Assembly (NCBI GenBank): GCA_944369635.1
Contig: CALVXL010000166.1
Location: forward strand, 1 to 7,092
From: an uncultured Clostridia bacterium
Lineage (GTDB): Bacteria; Bacillota; Clostridia; Christensenellales; Borkfalkiaceae
Reading direction: 5' to 3'
DNA: 7,092 nucleotides
Shown: piece after piece, positions 5,397 to 7,092 of the stretch
How positions within the stretch are numbered: the stretch's first letter is position 1
How the letters are laid out: every line of letters begins with the position of its first letter
The notes under the pieces: generated by a model
The model's database searches: none
Seen by the model: only the letters and a program-made list of their open reading frames with translations
Told to the model about the DNA's origin: nothing
Position numbers and translations under genes: made by a program

Positions 5397-6432
5397 AATT
5401 TATCAAAATTAAATTCTTTTCGTCTTTAAAAAGCCGCTTCACGCCGCCTTTGAGCACTACGGTGTCCTCGATGCGGATACCGAATTTCTTATCGTAATAT
5501 ACGCCTGGTTCGATGGAAAACACCATGCCGCTCTTCAGTTTCGCCGTGCCGCCTTTGGGACTGATGTAAGGATATTCGTGGATCTTTACGCCGATCCCGT
5601 GTCCCAGAGAATGCGTGAACGCTTCCGCCATACCGTGTTGCGCCAACACGTCGCGCGCGATCTTGTCCGCCGCGGCAAAACCCATACCCGTGCGGATTTC
5701 CGCCTCTGCCTTTTTGTTGGCTTCCAGCACCGCCGCATACGCGTCCACGAACGCGTCGTCGGGTTCGCCGAAGAAGAACGTACGCGTGCAGTCCGAACAG
5801 TACCCTTCGTACACGCAACCGAAATCGATGAGAACGGGCATATCCTTTCTGAGTTTTGTGTTGCCCGTCTTATGGTGCGGCACCGCACTGTTTTCCCCGA
5901 ACGCGACGATGGTTTCAAAGCTGACCTTGTCCGCGCCGTAGCGGTGCATGTTGTCCTCCAGAATATTGGCAAGCGCCTTTTCCGTCATGCCCTCTTCCAC
6001 GTAACGAAGCGTCGAATAGAACGCCTTTTCCGCAATGGAACACGCTTTGGCAATGCGCTCGATCTCCGTTTTCGACTTGACGGCGAACAGGCTTTCCAGC
6101 CGGCGCCCCGCGTCCTTGAAACGGAACTTCATCTTTTTAAGCTTATTGTATTCCTCAAGCGTCGTCACCGAATAATCGATGAGCACGCTCTTCGCGCCGG
6201 CGCGCCTGATGCGCTCGGCAATGGCGTCCAGCCCCGTGAACTGTTCCACCGTCCAGTTTGCAAGTTTATCCTTCGCCGCTGAAAGATAGCGCTTGTCGGT
6301 ATAAAACACGCGTTCTTCCGCCGTGATCAGCACGTAGCCGAAACTGCTGTCGAAATCGATAAAATACCGTCTTTCGCTTTCGTCGGTCAAAAGCAACGCT
6401 TCGCCTGATTTCAATTTAAAAGATTTATCCAT
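5395..6432 (-). CDS. M24-family Xaa-Pro aminopeptidase/dipeptidase (yqhT-like)
   Basis: Cytoplasmic metallopeptidase predicted to remove an N-terminal residue before proline, or to split Xaa-Pro dipeptides. It has 345 residues: an N-terminal creatinase-like domain (about 1-115), then a pita-bread catalytic domain. All five metal ligands are present: D203 (LIDFG), D214 (SDCTRT), H278 (LGHGIG), E308 (SIEPG) and E322 (RIED). H186 in AVPHH and H285 fit the other conserved active-site histidines. Length and order match Bacillus YqhT-type proteins, also next to efp. The ATG at 6430-6432 has AAGAGG (6440-6445) 7 bases upstream and a sigma-A promoter just beyond. Exact preference (aminopeptidase P versus prolidase) cannot be set from sequence. 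Confidence 0.94.
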   Translation of the reverse strand: MDKSFKLKSGEALLLTDESERRYFIDFDSSFGYVLITAEERVFYTDKRYLSAAKDKLANWTVEQFTGLDAIAERIRRAGAKSVLIDYSVTTLEEYNKLKKMKFRFKDAGRRLESLFAVKSKTEIERIAKACSIAEKAFYSTLRYVEEGMTEKALANILEDNMHRYGADKVSFETIVAFGENSAVPHHKTGNTKLRKDMPVLIDFGCVYEGYCSDCTRTFFFGEPDDAFVDAYAAVLEANKKAEAEIRTGMGFAAADKIARDVLAQHGMAEAFTHSLGHGIGVKIHEYPYISPKGGTAKLKSGMVFSIEPGVYYDKKFGIRIEDTVVLKGGVKRLFKDEKNLILIN

Positions 6433-6477
6433 GTTTGTGCCTCTTCTTCCGCCCGTGAAATTTTCCCCTTATCTTCC

Positions 6478-6506
6478 AGTTTACCAAAAATTAATCGCTT
6501 TGTCAA
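6478..6506 (-). promoter_or_regulatory. Sigma-A promoter of the peptidase–efp operon
   Basis: On the minus strand: perfect -35 TTGACA (6501-6506), 17-base spacer, and -10 TAAACT (6478-6483) preceded by TG one base upstream (TGGTAAACT), an extended -10. The -35 box contains the TGA stop codon of the upstream TIM-barrel gene. Expected initiation is near 6471, giving a leader of about 40 bases. Structure and spacing mirror the purA promoter at 2753-2781. Confidence 0.8.
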
Positions 6507-7092
6507 TTTTTCTCGTAGTAAACTTTCATTTTTAATGCGTCTTGCGCCTGCGTTCCCGCCGATTCGCAGATGACGAAGGGTTCTAAGCGCAACATTTTGA
6601 CCGCGTCCACAAAATCCTCGTAACGCGGGCCGTATTTTTCGTCCTCGAAGGTGAGATGTCTGATTTCGCCGCCCGCGCCGTATTCGATTTTGGAAAAGTG
6701 GACGTGGAAATGTTTCATGCGCTCATACCCCAGCCCGTCTATCATGGAAGATAAAAGCGAAACGAAATCTTCCTTGCTCTTCAGCGCGCCGCCTTCGCGC
6801 GCGTTGATATGTCCGAAATCCACGCAGGGCGTGTAGATTTTATCGATCTTGCAAAACCGCACGATCTCCTCCGCCGTGCCGATCTGCCGTTTTTTGCCCA
6901 TGGTTTCGGGACAGTAGATCATATCTTCCAGCCCGTTTTCGTATATTTTATCCCTGAGAATGCGCAGCCGTTCCTCCGTGAGCGACACCGCCTTTTCCCG
7001 TTCCATTTTGCCTTGCGAAGCGGGATGAAACACCACGCGCTTCCCCTGCATCAGCTTTGCCGCGCGCGCCGATGAAAGCACGTAAGCATAGG
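6503..7092 (-). CDS. Endonuclease IV-like TIM-barrel protein, N-terminus outside window
   Basis: Member of the AP endonuclease family 2 / xylose isomerase-like TIM-barrel fold. The frame is open to the right edge, so the true start lies beyond it. The GTG at 7079-7081 is inside the protein, and about 80-90 residues are probably missing. Counting that codon as residue 1, likely metal ligands are H19 (VVFHPAS), E59 (CPETMGK), D88 and H91 (VDFGHIN), H126 or H128 (FHVHFSK), H142 (EIRHLTF) and E173 (ICESAG). They line up with endonuclease IV His109, Glu145, Asp179, His182, His216, His231 and Glu261. Asp229 has no clear match; E139 sits nearby with shifted spacing. It could be a true abasic-site endonuclease or a relative with another substrate. 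No terminator is seen after it, and its stop lies inside the next promoter. Confidence 0.85.
   Translation of the reverse strand, partial: YAYVLSSARAAKLMQGKRVVFHPASQGKMEREKAVSLTEERLRILRDKIYENGLEDMIYCPETMGKKRQIGTAEEIVRFCKIDKIYTPCVDFGHINAREGGALKSKEDFVSLLSSMIDGLGYERMKHFHVHFSKIEYGAGGEIRHLTFEDEKYGPRYEDFVDAVKMLRLEPFVICESAGTQAQDALKMKVYYEKN

Noticed and set aside
5578..6282. Plus-strand open frame (234 residues) opposite the M24 peptidase
   Set aside because: The minus-strand peptidase has all five metal ligands; the opposite frame shows no motif and an antisense-type composition.

Overview
The window reads as an ordinary chromosomal stretch from a member of the Bacillota, most likely an anaerobic gut-type Clostridia. 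The grounds are a peptidase–efp gene pair of the Bacillus yqhT–efp type, strong AAGGAG ribosome sites, sigma-A promoters with perfect TTGACA boxes, and protein sequences that resemble clostridial versions as I remember them. The DNA is moderately GC-rich in genes, with AT-rich gaps. All seven genes lie on the minus strand, so transcription runs from high to low coordinates. I found no tRNA, rRNA, CRISPR array, transposase or phage gene.

In transcription order: (1) 7092-6503, the C-terminal part of an endonuclease IV-like TIM-barrel protein whose start is outside the window. (2) A promoter built over the stop codon of that gene drives an M24 Xaa-Pro-type aminopeptidase (6432-5395) and efp, elongation factor P (5380-4820). 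The efp ribosome site overlaps the peptidase stop codon. (3) A 208-base gap (4612-4819) is packed with inverted repeats and holds a perfect 25-base direct repeat. (4) A two-gene unit: an SDR-family oxidoreductase of FabG type starting at TTG (4611-3886) and a CPBP-family membrane protease (3889-2942), joined by an ATGA stop/start overlap and closed by a strong terminator at 2868-2910. (5) purA, adenylosuccinate synthetase (2715-1435), with its own promoter and a short leader. (6) After a large GC-rich hairpin, malQ, 4-alpha-glucanotransferase (1350-1), which runs off the left edge about 50 residues before its expected end.

The gene products do not form one pathway. PurA makes the AMP precursor, MalQ remodels maltodextrins/glycogen, EF-P rescues ribosomes at polyproline, and the M24 peptidase trims peptides with proline at position two. 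The last two are a recurring pair with a shared proline theme. I see no convincing new defence, mobile or biosynthetic system. The points most worth a second look are the 25-base repeat and its alternative hairpins between efp and the SDR gene, the non-canonical active-site motifs in PurA, the altered metal-site spacing in the endonuclease IV-like protein, and the coupled SDR–CPBP pair.
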